Shown: positions 31,833 to 44,459 of the stretch, piece by piece | Numbering within the stretch: the first letter of the stretch is position 1 | Layout: every line of letters starts with the position of its first letter | DNA from: Ramazzottius varieornatus | Taxonomy: Eukaryota; Tardigrada; Eutardigrada; Parachela; Ramazzottiidae | Length of the DNA stretch: 64,000 nt | Direction: 5' to 3' | NCBI GenBank assembly: GCA_001949185.1 | Contig: BDGG01000016.1 | Span: 765,759-829,758 of the forward strand | The notes under the pieces: model-generated | What the model saw: the letters and a program-made list of their open reading frames with translations, nothing else | The model's database searches: none | Told to the model about the DNA's origin: nothing | Program-made: the position numbers and the translations under genes

Positions 31833-34800
31833 ATGGCGACGCGAAGAGGGGTACGACGATTCCAAGCTTCATATTCAACAATGGAACAGATTAATTCCGA
31901 AGGCATCACCAAGCTGGCTCTGGACAACTGGGCTACCAATCATGATGGACAGAACGCGAAAAAGCCGTTCAACTTGGGCATTGTCAGGGATATCTACGCT
32001 GATATCGTTGCTGGAAGGTATGCATCTTCTCCAAGCCCAGCATATGTCGGCGCGTGAGCCTGTATTACATCTCTAACGGAACACGTAATCGCTGTGCGGT
32101 TCTAGGTTCTCCAGTCGACGATTGATCCTGCTGGACTACAGTCAGTATCTGGAGCAGTACCTATGGCCGAATTTCAATGTGGAAACTTCACAGTTCACCG
32201 AGTTGGCTATGAGTGTCGTTGCGTTGGTCAACGTGAAGAAACGGGAACGTGTACCGGTCTGGGACGTAAGTATGCACCTCGGGAGATCATCCCATGCGGG
32301 AGACGTGTTTTATAGTTGGAAGCTCGGCAAACGGACTCGAAAAGATTGTTTTCCTAAGTGGCGCGTGTTTTCCGTGTATCTGGCCGATAGCGTGCGCCAC
32401 TTGGCAGTACGAATGTTGCCTAAGCCCGAATTGTTTAAGCTCGATTTATTTTAGGCTTTTAAAGAAAAGCCGGAGTTTTTCCCATTGTTCTTCAAATCGG
32501 TCATGGACCTTTGCTTGAGCTCGTCCGAACCACCGGGAGAGGAAAACGCACAACATAGGACAGTATCCTTAGTGGAGCAATGTCAGCTTCTGCTGTTTCT
32601 CTCGCATTCCGTGAACAGTTTGGTTGGTCCAGTTTTTCATCATTTAGTAATTTCGTTCAACTAGATATCCGATAATTTCTGTTTTCTCCATTCTCCATTG
32701 TAGGAAGAAGATTTGATACGAGAGCAAGCACAGCGGATTTTCGGCCTGCCTGTTTGGCTTTCGCTTTCCCCCAAGCGTTTGGAAGTGGAAATCAAGAAAG
32801 TTCCGAACTTGAAAAAGCTTTGGGATAAACTGCTGAAGAAAGAACAACAGAAAGACGAAGCCGCGAAGAAGGCTGAGAACTTCTACAGGTTCTTCATGCG
32901 AAGCCTCATGGAGAAGTTCCAGTCTGCCCTGTACTCCGTACCCAAAGACGGTAAGCTACAGTATTAAGTTCGTCGTGATGTGTCCGGCTATCATTTTCGT
33001 GATGCTGTAACTGGGAACTCCGCAAACAAACTCGAAGAGATCGTTCTCATCAGTGGCGCATGTTTGTTTGCTTAGTAATTGAAGTTGGCTGAAAGCGTGC
33101 GCCACTTGAAGAAACAGTCTCATCGGGTTTGTTCGTCTTGGTCCCGATTTAAGGTTTCAACTCGGGAGATTATTTTCTGATTTTGATTCTGGTTCTAACA
33201 TCTATTTGTTTCATCTAGGTCCGCTAGCGCCGGATTTGCAGAGTTACTGCGAGCATTTCCTGACGTTGATGATCGACTGTCAATCAGCGTTGAATACCCG
33301 TCGGTTCTTCCATGCTGTGCTGGACGACGCCCATGCCTTGGTTAAATGTCGCTTATCCCCGTTGTTCGGTCGTCCAGAAGGTCGAGTGTTTTCTCAGCTG
33401 GTAGAAGCTCTGGAGTTTTACTCCAGCTACGAGATCACGTTGACCGGAAACGACATGACCGAGCAGGAACGAAGCACCGACCACTACAACCGCATGACAG
33501 CTCTCCAGAGGATTATCTACAGCTCCTTCCCCGACCAAGAATGGAGCAAGAAGTTCGCTACGTCGGCTGTGTTCAAGCTGGATTCTCGAGAAGCTCTTCA
33601 AACATTCTTCACTGGAATGAAGTAAGCCGGAAGTTCAGCTTTCGAAATGTTTGACATTATTTTAGTTGTTTAGCCTGGATAATGCCTTTTTGTTTACATT
33701 GCAGCATGGACCAGCTGCGGCAGATCGCGGACCGTATCGGTGTTCTGGGTAGTTCAAACATCGCTGTGAACGCTGCTGACAGTGATGGTCTGTCCAAAGC
33801 AATCCTCTGTGAGGTTCTGGTAGAGTATCATGAGAAGAGAATCTCCATGTTGGAACGAGTGAACGACATGCCAATCTACCCTACGGAGGACATGATCTGG
33901 GATGAGGCCCTCGTGCCTGAGGACATTGGAAACACCGCCGGTATGTTTGTATCGTTACTTTCTTGATCTTGGACTTTACTTCAAGCCATCGATTTCTATC
34001 GTATTATTACAGAGACAATGCCATTACCGAAGCTCCATCTCCAGTTTCTCTCACTGCACGACTACCTGCTGAGGAACTTCCAGCTCTTCCGGTTGGAGTC
34101 AGCCTATGAAATTCGGACAGATATTGAAGACGTCGTAGCAAGAATGAAGCCGTGGTAAGGCGTTAATACGATGATATTTCCAAATGTAGGCTTTCAGAAA
34201 ATTTGACTCAAAAGCCGTTTGGTAGCTGGAAAGGAAGAAACGTCTTTTGTTCTGTTCATAGGAAAAATGATCACGGTGGTGTGGTCTTTGGTGGATGGGC
34301 GCGCATGGCTCTTCCCGTCAACCACTTCGAGATCTGGGACGTCGGCAAGCCACATGTTGGTTGCAAGCAGCCGTCGCGAGTTCGTGCTAAAGTGACCATC
34401 ACACTCAACGTGCGGGACAACATCAAGAGCGAGTGGGAGCGTAAGTCGTCATTCCTGCTCTAGTTAGTTTTTCTGACTCGTATACTGAGTTTGTCTTGCA
34501 GACTTGCGGAAGCACGATGTGTGTTTCCTGATCACCGTTAAGCCAACTCGTACGTATGGTACTCCGCTGGATCACCAAGACCACTTCATCAACCAGACCG
34601 GACTGACTTACGTACGTGGCTGTGAGATCGAAGGCATGCTGGACGACAGAGGAAACCTCATCGACGAACGTAAGTGGGGAAGTGTAAACCCGCCTAAGGG
34701 AAAATTTCTCAATGACGAGATTGAACAAAGTTGTTGTTGTTTTGTGTTTTAGTGACTAATGAGAGACCGCAACTCCATGGCGAGACAAGAACCTTCCGCG

Positions 34801-37800
34801 TGTGGATGGACCCCAACCAATACTACCTTGACGCTGGAAACCACGCAAACGCACCGACCGAGGTAGGACTCGCTTTTCGTTACATACGAAACACCGTACA
34901 AAAATGTCAGAATGGCAGCGATGACGCACTTGATGATACAGAAAAACATGAAGTAATACCAGCTTATGTATCAGCATCGAAAATCCAAAATATTCGGCTC
35001 GAGACACTGATCTGCTTTGCCACACCGAATTTTCTCAATACTTTGCAGAATATTTACAAGTCCTTCAACATAATTATGCGTCGACGTCCCGAAGAGAACA
35101 ACTTCAAGGCGGTGCTGGAGACTATCCGCAACCTGATCAACTCGGAATGGATGGTTCCCGACTGGCTCCACGACGTCCTTCTCGGCTACGGCGACCCAGA
35201 GTCCGCCCACTGGACGCGCATGCCCAACAAGCTGCCCAGCCTGGACTTCAACGACACTTTCCTCAGCGTCGAGCACGTCAAGGCGTGCTTTCTGGACCAG
35301 CCACTCGAATTTCACACTCCCAAGAACCTTCCCATGGAACCACCGTTCCGCCTGACTTTCCCTGTGGACAGCAAGGACGGTGGGACCAAGAGAACGGCGG
35401 AAGGGGAGGTGGTGACGGCGGTACCGAAGACGCTGGTAGTGGAACCGTACGAACCCAGAAGAAATAGCCCATATGGGGTGGAGAAGGCTAAGAAGAACGC
35501 GGTACCCTTCACACCCACACAGCTGGAAGCCATCATTTCCGGTACGTGCAATCAGCATTATGGGATGTCGGCACATGAAATCACCAAGATCGTGTTCTCA
35601 AGTTGCGCACGCTCTTAGTTAGTGACAATGAAAATGTGCGTCACTCGAGAGAACGATTCGGGTGATATTTGTTCAGTATGACTCTATCTGCCTTTTTGCT
35701 GCCATAACTGAGAAGGTCGTGCTCGGTACGAACTTGATAGGTATTACCGTAGAAAACCGGCATTACCGACAGATTTTTTGGTGCTTGAAATATCTTCGCA
35801 CTAGCCAGAGTTATGAGTTGCTGATGTTTTCACCTCTTTTTCTTTTGCAGGTATGCAGCCCGGCTTGACACTGGTGGTAGGTCCGCCAGGTACCGGTAAG
35901 ACCGATGTGGCCGTCCAGATCATCTCGAACATCTACCACAACTTCCCGGAACAGCGAACGCTGATCGTGACCCATTCGAATCAGGCATTGAACCAGCTCT
36001 TCGAAAAGATCATGCATCTGGACATTGACGAAAGGCATCTGCTGCGTCTGGGTCACGGTGAGGAAGCTCTAGAGACCACCAAGGACTTCAGCCGTTATGG
36101 ACGAGTCAACTATGTCTTGTCGAAACGGCTGGAACTACTGAGCGAAGTCAGCAGATTGCAGACGTGCCTGAGGGTTCCGGGGGATGTAGGATACACGTGC
36201 GAAACTGCTGGACATTTCTACCTGTACCAAGTAAGTTTCGTCATTCAAATAGGCTTGAGCGTCATAACGTGGGAAAACGAGATCGGACAAGTGAAGCATG
36301 TACTTGCATACTCATTTCTATCAGTAAAAGCACGAGATTGGGCAGTCAGGTGGTGAGTCGGGCTGTGATGTTAGGTTTTCATGTAAGTACCTGCATACAG
36401 TATTTGCGCGTCGTACTAGCGTCTAGCCAGGGTCTGGTCTAGCTGTACGTTGAACGTATGTATGTGTGTGAACGTGGGTATTTCGCGCACCAACCTACTT
36501 GCATTTATTTGATGCATAAACTGGTGTATGCAGGTGCGTGAGAGTCTGGATACAGTTGTGCTTGGCAGTCTTAGTTTTCAAAGTTGTGACGGGGACTGGT
36601 TTTAGGTCTTGAAACGGTGGCAAGATTACAAAGCATCCGTGAAGCGGCTGTCGTCTTCGCCCACTTCACCCGAAGAAATCCTCCGTGACGCACAAGTTGT
36701 CCGAGACTTCCACGCGAGCATGGCCAGTTTCTTCCCGGAAGCTCCGCAGCCCATCTTCGACGAGGGTCAAGGATCTCTCGAAAAGAACCTCAACACTGCC
36801 GAGCTGTGCTTCCGTTACATCGACAACATCTTCACTCAGCTGGAAGAGTTCCGGCCTTTCGAACTGCTACGAAGCGGTCTGGACAGAACGAGGTACCTGT
36901 TGACGAAAGAAGCCAAGATCATCGCGATGACCTGTACACACGCTGGGATGAAACGACAAGAACTGGTGGAACTTGGCTTCAAGGTAAGATTGAGAAAATT
37001 AAACTGGCATCGTGACAGTATTCTAGGCAAATTTCACAAGTCGGCTTTTCAAAGTGACGCATTATTCTGTTGTAGTCGATAACACTAAGAGCGTAGGCCA
37101 CTTGGGAAGAGAAGCGAACACGGCAAGGTCGTTTTCCAAGTGGCGGACGCTCTCGGTTACTAACACTGACAAAGTGCGCCACTCTGGAAATCAATCTTGT
37201 CCAGTCGTCTTGCCGAGCTGCCAAATTTCATTGTGCGAATTTCTTGATTGTAGTATGACAATGTGTTGATGGAAGAAGCCGCGCAGATTCTCGAAGTGGA
37301 GACCTTTATTCCTCTCCTTCTCCAAAAGCCAGAGCATGGAGTGAACAGATTGAAGCGGTGGATCATGATTGGCGATCACAACCAACTACCTCCGATCGTC
37401 CAAAACAAGGTCTTTGAGAAGTACTGTAACATGGAGCAGTCCTTGTTCACCCGCTTCGTCCGGCTGGGCATGCCGACGGTCGACTTGGACGCACAAGGTC
37501 GTATGAGACCCAGGTACGTCTGTCTTTCCGAATATTCCACTGTCCACTGTACCACAACCTGCACTTTGATGTCGACTGGTCGTTCGATTGCAGCCTGTGT
37601 CAGCTGTTCAGTTGGAGGTACAAACGTCTCGGCAACCTTCCGCACACCTACCGGATGCCGGCATTCCTCACCGCCAACGCGGGCTTCGCTTACGATTACC
37701 AGCTGATCAACGTCGAAGACTTCAACGGTATTGGGGAATCGGAACCGAGCGCCCATTTCGTTCAGGTGAGAAATAAGGAGCAAGTCGATGCCATAAAAAC

Positions 37801-39585
37801 AAACATCATGAGTCTTTCTCGTCCATCGGGAAAATTTAATCCAAATCAGCAGAGAAGCACAATCGCCTTTTGTCGGTTTGTCATTATTTTTTCTGGGATT
37901 TTTTCTACGGTTGTTTTCATATCGTACTCGGTTGCCGTTTCCCGTTTGTCACGATTCTGACTTTAATTAGAAGCCAAGCGTTTTTCTACAAGTTTCTATG
38001 GACTTTGAACAACTCTGGGAAGTGGTCTAGCTGCGAATAATGTGTGGTGTGGTCCCCGTATTGAGTGCATATTTCGTGTTGTAGAATTTGGCGGAAGCCG
38101 AGTACATTGCGGCCACCTTCATGTACATGCGCCTACTGGGCTACCCGGCTGAGTCCATCAGCATCCTTTCCACCTACAACGGGCAGAAGCACTTGATTCG
38201 TGACGTGCTGGAGAAGCGGTGTGGCAGTAATCCGCTGATCGGTATGCCACACAAAGTGGCCACTGTTGACAAGTACCAGGGTCAACAAAACGACTATGTC
38301 CTCTTATCACTGGTCCGTACCAAGACCATTGGCTATTTACGGTATGTACCCACCATAACTACCCTTTCCTGCCACCTCACAAACATATAGCTCAGTGTAT
38401 ACGGGGTTACTTTCCAGGGATGCACGACGTATGGTCGTGGCCTTGTCACGTGCCCGTCTTGGGCTGTACATCTTCGGCCGCGTACCTCTCTTCAAGAACT
38501 CGCTGGAACTATCACCAGCTTTCTCGGTGTTACTGCAACGGCCCACTAAGTTTCACTTGATCCCGAATGAATCGTTCCCAACCGAAAGAACGGTTCGCTT
38601 CTTTTTCATGGAAAATTCGGAGGCTCGACAAGATTGATTCCCCAAGCGCCGCACGCTGTCATTGTTACTTGCTGCTAGCGTGCGTCGCTTGGGAAAAAAA
38701 TGATCTTGTTGGACTCTCATACAGACTTTCAGTTCTGGAACTCAACTAAGAATTCAGAATCAAAAGCTAAGCACGATGAACGTAAACTGCTCTTACCGTT
38801 TGATGACTTTTCAGCTGGAAGCAACGCAGTCAGACTCGATGGTCGTCATGAAGGACATGCCGGAAATGATGAGTTTTGTATATCGGTTGTACGAGCAGAA
38901 AGTACAGCTGCTAAGGCCGCTCTCACATGTACGTATCTCAAATAGGGAACTTTTCGAGATCTTCTCTTGCATGAGAAACGGGTAGCTCGGCAAACAAAAT
39001 GGACAAGATCGTTTTTTTCCTATTCCGAAGTGGCGCTCGCGGTCAGCCAAAAATACGAAAGACGTGCGTCACTTGGGAAAGCGATCTGATCAAGTCTGTT
39101 TACCGAGCACCCAATGACAGATGTACAATGGAAAAGAATGCTTCCCTGATCGTGAGAACGTGCCTCGGTACATCAATCTCCGATCAGCGACTCCACGTGA
39201 TCACGGGCATGGAAGCACTGTCTGCGTTGTATTTATTAACATTGGCTGTGTTGTTTTGCTGCAGCAGGAGAAGGATGATGGGACGAGTGAAGATGAGGAT
39301 GACGAAGAAGCGGCACCCGTAACCAGTGAAGTCGTTATTGAGGATGAGCAGATAGCTGGCGCTATCAAGGATGCATTGGAGAACCCAGGGACCAGCGCGA
39401 CTCCAGCTGCGCCTGCAGCCGGTCCCCAGCAGTTCATTCCACGCTCAGACCTGCCGTTCTTCCCCATCCGGGGCGATCGCGGAATGACCCTGATACAAGA
39501 CGACGCGGGAGTGGACGAAGAAGAGGCACCAGCGGCAAATGAAGCGAGAGACGGAAAAGAAGGGAAAGAAGCGGACAAAAAGTGA
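31833..39585 (+). CDS. AQR: Aquarius, intron-binding spliceosomal RNA helicase (IBP160)
   Basis: Nineteen exons give 1515 residues: 31833-32017, 32106-32265, 32455-32622, 32704-32950, 33219-33621, 33705-33940, 34013-34154, 34262-34440, 34502-34669, 34753-34862, 35049-35541, 35851-36230, 36606-36983, 37254-37513, 37594-37765, 38085-38341, 38418-38592, 38815-38928, 39265-39585. The N-terminal half is the armadillo-like scaffold ([19 protein letters not shown], then [21 protein letters not shown]). The superfamily-1 helicase core starts near residue 835 with the P-loop [11 protein letters not shown]. It continues with [83 protein letters not shown] and [14 protein letters not shown]. The acidic tail has [10 protein letters not shown] binds introns upstream of the branch site and links splicing to snoRNP and exon-junction assembly. 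Alternative start: 31743. Six introns carry palindromic repeats. Confidence 0.97.
32318..32412. repeat. Palindromic repeat in AQR intron 2
   Basis: Left arm AGCTCGGCAAACGGACTCG, core CCTAAGTGGCGCGTG / CGTGCGCCACTTGG. Confidence 0.85.
33012..33152. repeat. Palindromic repeat in AQR intron 4
   Basis: Left arm CCGCAAACAAACTCGAAGAG, core CAGTGGCGCATG / CGTGCGCCACTTGA, right arm CTCATCGGGTTTGTTCG. Confidence 0.85.
35575..35672. repeat. Palindromic repeat in AQR intron 11
   Basis: Core TCAAGTTGCGCACG / TGTGCGTCACTCGA with diverged arms. Confidence 0.7.
37040..37222. repeat. Palindromic repeat, double copy, in AQR intron 13
   Basis: Two hairpins: AAAGTGACGCATT / AGGCCACTTGG, then CCAAGTGGCGGACG / GTGCGCCACTCTGG with right arm ATCTTGTCCAGTCGTCTTGC. 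Together they fill most of the 270-nt intron. Confidence 0.8.
38618..38716. repeat. Palindromic repeat in AQR intron 17
   Basis: CTCGACAAGATTGATTCCCC, core AAGCGCCGCACGCT / AGCGTGCGTCGCTTGGG, right arm TGATCTTGTTGGA. Confidence 0.8.
38983..39114. repeat. Palindromic repeat in AQR intron 18
   Basis: AGCTCGGCAAACAAAATGGA left arm, core CGAAGTGGCGCTCG / CGTGCGTCACTTGGG, right arm GTCTGTTTACCGAGCACCC. Confidence 0.85.
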
Positions 39586-41535
39586 AGAACGGTTTGACAG
39601 TAAGACTTCTCCGATACCCTAAAATAGTATCTTGCAAAAATATCAAGATAAATTGTTGCTGCTGTAATCCTAATTTCTGGAATGTAGCCAAAAATTCTTT
39701 TTGTTCATTTTATTGTTGAGTTTTGTCTTGAAAGCGAAAATGTCAACATAGATAGTTGTAGACAGTGGACGTGAACTCGCAGCTATGCAAATTTGAGGCG
39801 CGAAGGTGCGGCATGGGAAAGCTAGCCGACAGAATATTATGCTAATAAGCCAAGCGTTGCTATTCACTGAATGGAAAAGCGAAAAGCCCTGTACGCTGTC
39901 AAGTCCAAAGGCGGCGTTAAAATCGATATGATAAGAAGCGAGAATGGCTTATCAGGTCTGCGCGTTGATTAGGGGAAAGTTACCGTCTCTGTGCGCTGTG
40001 GTTGCAATCTGCTGGAAGGAAGTTCAGGAAGAGAAGTTATTCCTGCGCACGTATGAAGGGTGCCGCAAAAGGCTCCCGTCTGGCGACGGTAGTGCGTAAA
40101 GGAAAAGCGGAAAGAGCCTTCTTGGCATTGGCTTTGGTGAGAGTGTGGGGCAGTAACGACAGTCTAGTGAGTCTACCATGCATGGCAGTGTTGCAGCGAC
40201 CCACTGATGGCTACGCTATATCCAACGGAGTTTTCCCTCACGACCGACGATTCGCGCTTAAAAGGTCGTTGAACTTTGGCGAACCGCCCGCGCGTTCTGC
40301 TCGTACATGCTGTGGGTTTCATAGCAGAAGGATGGAATCGATACGATTACCACCTTCAGACGTACGAGTTCGGCTTGCGGCAGACCCGACCAGATCGTTG
40401 TCTCAAGTGGTGCACGCTTCCAGTCAATATCGCTGTGAACGTGCGCCACGACTGACGACGATTAGGTCGAGTTGTTGTGGAGCTTCCACATAGCCGAGCA
40501 GAAGATTGTGGTTGACGCCAACGATCCGAACCTTTTGGCAAAAGTGGGCTTCAATTTTGGAATTTTTCCAAATGTGACTTTCAGGTGAAATTTGCTGCTT
40601 GCAGTTCTCGGTCACTGGAAAGAAAGGATTGTACATCTATCATTATTTTCGCAAAAGGAAAAGGTGGTTTGGGGTCCAGCGAAGCGGAGAGTTTGAAGTA
40701 GCTCAACGTCTGCCTCTTGGTGGCTCTTGCAGTCTGGCCGCTTTTTTCCCCAAGGAGGCTTGCTGGCTCTTTCACGGAGCTTTGTGTACACCGGAGCCGG
40801 TTTAGTCTACGACGTCGTTGCAGAATGGTAGTGTGAAACCCTTCCTTGCATAGACGGTATTTGCAGACTGCAAGGTCTTTGTTCACGGCCAGCGTTGCAG
40901 CAGCCGTCGTCGCTGAATTTGGGGCAACTCGATTAAGTCTCTAGCGAGCCAGCCAGCCTGAGTGTATGGTAGGACCGTCAACATGTGTCTGTATGGTTGA
41001 AAGCTGGCTAGCGAACTCTCGTGCTAGACTGACTGCTGACATCGAACTCGAGTCTCTGCAAATGTGGACCGCCGCGTCAATGTCGACCTGACGATCGTTC
41101 TCAACGTTAATACGCTGCTTTGTCAGACAACGTACCGTATTGAACGCTCCATAGACCAGACGAGCTGAACTGAATTTTCGCCGAAGACCTAGCTTCTGCA
41201 AGACTGCAACGGCTGTACATATGTTAGTTTTGCCAACAGCAGCGCCTAATCGGGATTTCTCTGCGCTGTCCACCATAACTTGTGAATGCTGCCGTGGACC
41301 GCACACGGAGATCCGAGAACTAAACTTCACCCAGTTCTATCATATCCGTCAAACTAATTGCCACCTTGCAATCTTGATACTTTTACTGGCTCATGAAGTA
41401 CCTCCTTTCAGCGCTGAAATGGGAATGGCGGTTCGTAGAAAATAATAGCTAAATTTGAGGAAATTCGGGAACACGGGAGAAGTCAAATGGTGAATATTCT
41501 GTTATCGGACCGAGTTGGTTTTGGTGACTTCTGCC
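39586..41535. other. Intergenic 1.95 kb with a possible Tc1/mariner relic and one palindromic repeat
   Basis: No host gene is supported. On the minus strand, 40941-41330 reads IDAAVHICRDSSSMSAVSLA followed by REFASQLSTIQTH. This resembles the second helix-turn-helix of Tc1/mariner transposases, where a SxRxLAxELxxSxxTI pattern is usual. A further weak piece lies at 40581-40886. Both are too degenerate for a firm call. A palindromic repeat sits at about 40372-40488. Confidence 0.3.
40372..40488. repeat. Palindromic repeat, intergenic between AQR and PURA
   Basis: Left arm GCTTGCGGCAGACCCGACCA, core CTCAAGTGGTGCACG / CGTGCGCCACGACTG, right arm AGGTCGAGTTG. Confidence 0.75.
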
Positions 41536-43196
41536 ATGGATCCTCCTTCAGGTAAGATGACCGGCAGGTCGGAAGAGTTCACTTTATTTATTTTTTTCTA
41601 GAATTTATTGATATTGTCAGGATTTCTTAGGAACGTTTGTATGATTATTACCTTAAGGGACTTGGGCAAAGGAATGCACCCCTGTTGCTGTGCCAAGTGG
41701 CGCATCTTTCGAACCAATACCGATAGGAACGTGCGCCACTTGTTATAGGGATTTGGGTGGAGCTATTTGCTGACGAGCCATCTGGCGTTCATTTTGCTGT
41801 GTACCGACCAGACTGGCTTTGGTTTTTGCAGAAGAAGGGAGCAGTGGCGATGGCCAGTACAGCGAAAAAGAGCTGGACACTCGGATAGTACAGATCCAGG
41901 CCAAGCGTTTCTACGTTGATGTCAAGGAGAACCGCCGCGGTCGCTTCATCAAGCTGGCAGAAGTTTCCACAGGCCATCGTAAAAACCGCATCATCGTACC
42001 CATGTCCATTGTGGCAGAGTTCCGCGATCGACTGACGGAGTTCGATGCGAGAAACAACCAAATCGGTAAGCTCTATCTCGTAATTGATTGCATAGAATAT
42101 AAAATTCGAAACGAGGAAGCAAACCGGAGCGATTAGATCGCGCACCTTATCAGATTTCCTTCGAGGCATTCGGTTCCAGAAATAATTCACTGTTAACCTT
42201 GACGTTTACAAATTATTTGACGGACTGTAACCAAGCTGTTTTGCTCGTGTTTAGGTCCTGCTTCTCCCTCTCCCCTGCCGGAAGACGGGAAGCTTCACAG
42301 CCGTGTTATCATAAAGGACTTTCGAAGATATTACCTTGACCTAAAAGAAAATGAACGAGGTCGCTTCGTTCGGGTATGCACCGTATTTTTCTTTGACTGG
42401 CTATACATGATCCTGTTTACAATTTCAAGTCTTCTTTGAGACCCTCTTACCAGGAAAATGGATGCATCCGTTTCACCGTGGGAAAAATGGCACAACGTTA
42501 AAGTTCTTGAGCGTCACCACCGGGCTACTTTTTGTAGGTTTCCCTGATAAGTCGCGGCATCAGATCTCAACTTGGTATTCCTGCTCAAGGTCTCATCCGC
42601 CTCAGAGACGCCTTCACGGAACTTATAGACCTTTTTGCCATCCCTGCTGAAATTGAAGAAGAAAGAGGTGGGTTTCCTGTCCGTCATTTGTACCAAATGC
42701 CTCATCACTACTAATAAACGGTTCAACCAGTTGCTCAATCAATGTTAAGAGTGGGACAGGTAATCATTTGCCCTTTTCAGTTGCCTTCCGCGGTGACCTC
42801 CCGGAAAGTCGGTCTATTCGCGTGGAAAACAAGACCTTCTTTTTCGATATCGGCCAGAATGACCGAGGGGTTTTCATGAAGATCTCTGAGGTACTTCACT
42901 TTGAGATACCTCTGTCAAGTCACAGCTTTGTATTAACAAAGCACGTCCTCCTTTGGTAGGTGAAGCAAAACTTCCGGAGTTCTATAACGATACCGGACCG
43001 TTCCTGGGGAAAGTTCCGGGACACGATCGACGATTACATGCGTGGCATTCGGTCGAACCCTGATCCGCCGCTCGAAGGAGGTCGCGATCGTGATCGGCCT
43101 GCTGGTTCATCTCAAGGTCCTGGACCAAGTAACTTCCCTGGCCCTTCATCAGGCACCTCGGCTTTCTTTTCACCTCCCAATCTTGGTGGGCTGTAA
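41536..43196 (+). CDS. PURA: Pur-alpha-type single-stranded nucleic acid-binding protein, three PUR repeats
   Basis: Six exons give 281 residues: 41536-41551, 41832-42065, 42255-42373, 42538-42667, 42781-42890, 42960-43196. The first exon is tiny (MDPPS plus one base). Three PUR repeats are visible: [20 protein letters not shown] with RFIKLAEVS, then [20 protein letters not shown] with RFVR, then [20 protein letters not shown] with MKISEV. Each has the basic/aromatic FYxDxKENxRG core. Repeats I and II form an intramolecular ssDNA/RNA-binding unit and repeat III dimerises in known family members. The C-terminus is Gly/Pro/Ser-rich ([20 protein letters not shown]) and ends FSPPNLGGL. Vertebrate PURA has its Gly-rich part at the N-terminus instead. 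Intron 1 contains a palindromic repeat. PURA and PURB cannot be told apart here. Confidence 0.95.
41685..41765. repeat. Palindromic repeat in PURA intron 1
   Basis: Core GCCAAGTGGCGCATC / CGTGCGCCACTTGT followed by GATTTGGGTGGAG, a member of the CACCCAGA-arm type. Confidence 0.75.
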
Positions 43197-44459
43197 CCCG
43201 ATCATACCGGGAAATGTTCACGTCCCACTCCGCCTTTCTTTCTCTTCTGAGCGTTCTCTCCGCTTCTCGCAGGACACTGCGGGTCATCGGCAACCAGGAA
43301 GGGTTAGGGCTCCTTGTACAACTCAGACATACAACTCGGGTACTTCTACGTCGGAAGTTGCAGAGTCAGCACTTTTATCGCGCATGTTTTAGCTTTCAAG
43401 CCTTTCATCGGGTCGTATACAGACTCAACAGCCATCGTGGGCTATCGATCTTGCGGCCGGGGTGAATAACCTTCGCCATTCCATTTTCCACTTTCAGCCC
43501 TGACAGTGCAGCGTGCTAGCGTTGATGTTGACGGAAGACCGCGGCCTCCGCAAGTCGAGCTCCTGGATCGATCAAGTCTGCGCCTAGTCAAGGCTGTGCC
43601 TCGGTCACAACTGGACCCCTGTCAGGGCCGTGCCTTAGGCTAACTTGACTCACGATCAAGGCCGTGTTGTCACTATCGCGGACATTCATGGAAGACTTTT
43701 CCCATCTCCTCGACTCTTTCTCCTTTACGTCATCATTTTCATGTCATACTCCGTATTCTAATCTCCAGAATAATCTCCTACTTGGCTAGCTTGCCACTGC
43801 CAGCGCTTGCATTTTCGCTTTGGGAAGACGGGGAAGTCCTTGTAGTTCTGCGAGATTCTCCGTCGGTGTGGATGTGTTTTTGTGTGTACTGTGTACAGAA
43901 AGCAATCACAACGGTTTTGATAGTATTACGGTGGGTTTGACATTGCTTGTTTGGCTCGCTTGTTTCCCTCAAGCGGGCTGGTTAGTTGTATAGAAGAAAG
44001 TTTGATTTACTATTGATTTCCGGTGTATTTTTGCATTTTGTATCTTGTGGGTGGCGCATCGAATATGAACGAAGCTTATTCTTGTGGCTTTTGCTAGTCT
44101 GCTTTTCAGTGCTTTCACATGAATTATCTTTTTGTTACTGTTCGCATAAATTGCTGACGTATTAATTTGTTGTTGCTTCTTTTTTTATACCATAAAATTC
44201 CATAAAATTCACCACAATGTCCATTGTTCTCTTCTCAGTACATTTTGAGTAAATTATTGAGCGGTATAGCGAAAAGGAAATTTGAACTGACAAAGGCAAC
44301 AGAAACACGATCAAAGCTGGGGTGAAAAGTCACTCGTAAGTTACTCCGAAAAGAATTAACGGGAATGAATACACCAGGAAGTACGAAAGACCGTCAAGAC
44401 TCGCGAGTAATAATACTGCCAAACTCGAAATGCCATTAAAAGCTACAAAAATCCTTCTT
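43197..44459. other. Convergent 3' flanks of PURA and seipin, no gene seen
   Basis: About 1.26 kb between two converging genes. It includes an imprecise short repeat (tcaaggctgtgcctcggtcac, gtcagggccgtgccttaggc, tcaaggccgtgttgtcact) at about 43588-43675. No RNA gene or ORF of known family is seen. Confidence 0.4.

Noticed and set aside
34863..35048. Treating this stretch as coding AQR sequence because the frame is open
   Set aside because: It has good splice ends and the family alignment is continuous only when it is removed.
40941..41330. Tc1/mariner transposase gene
   Set aside because: Only a weak helix-turn-helix-like stretch is visible and no DDE region was found, so it is mentioned only as a possible relic.
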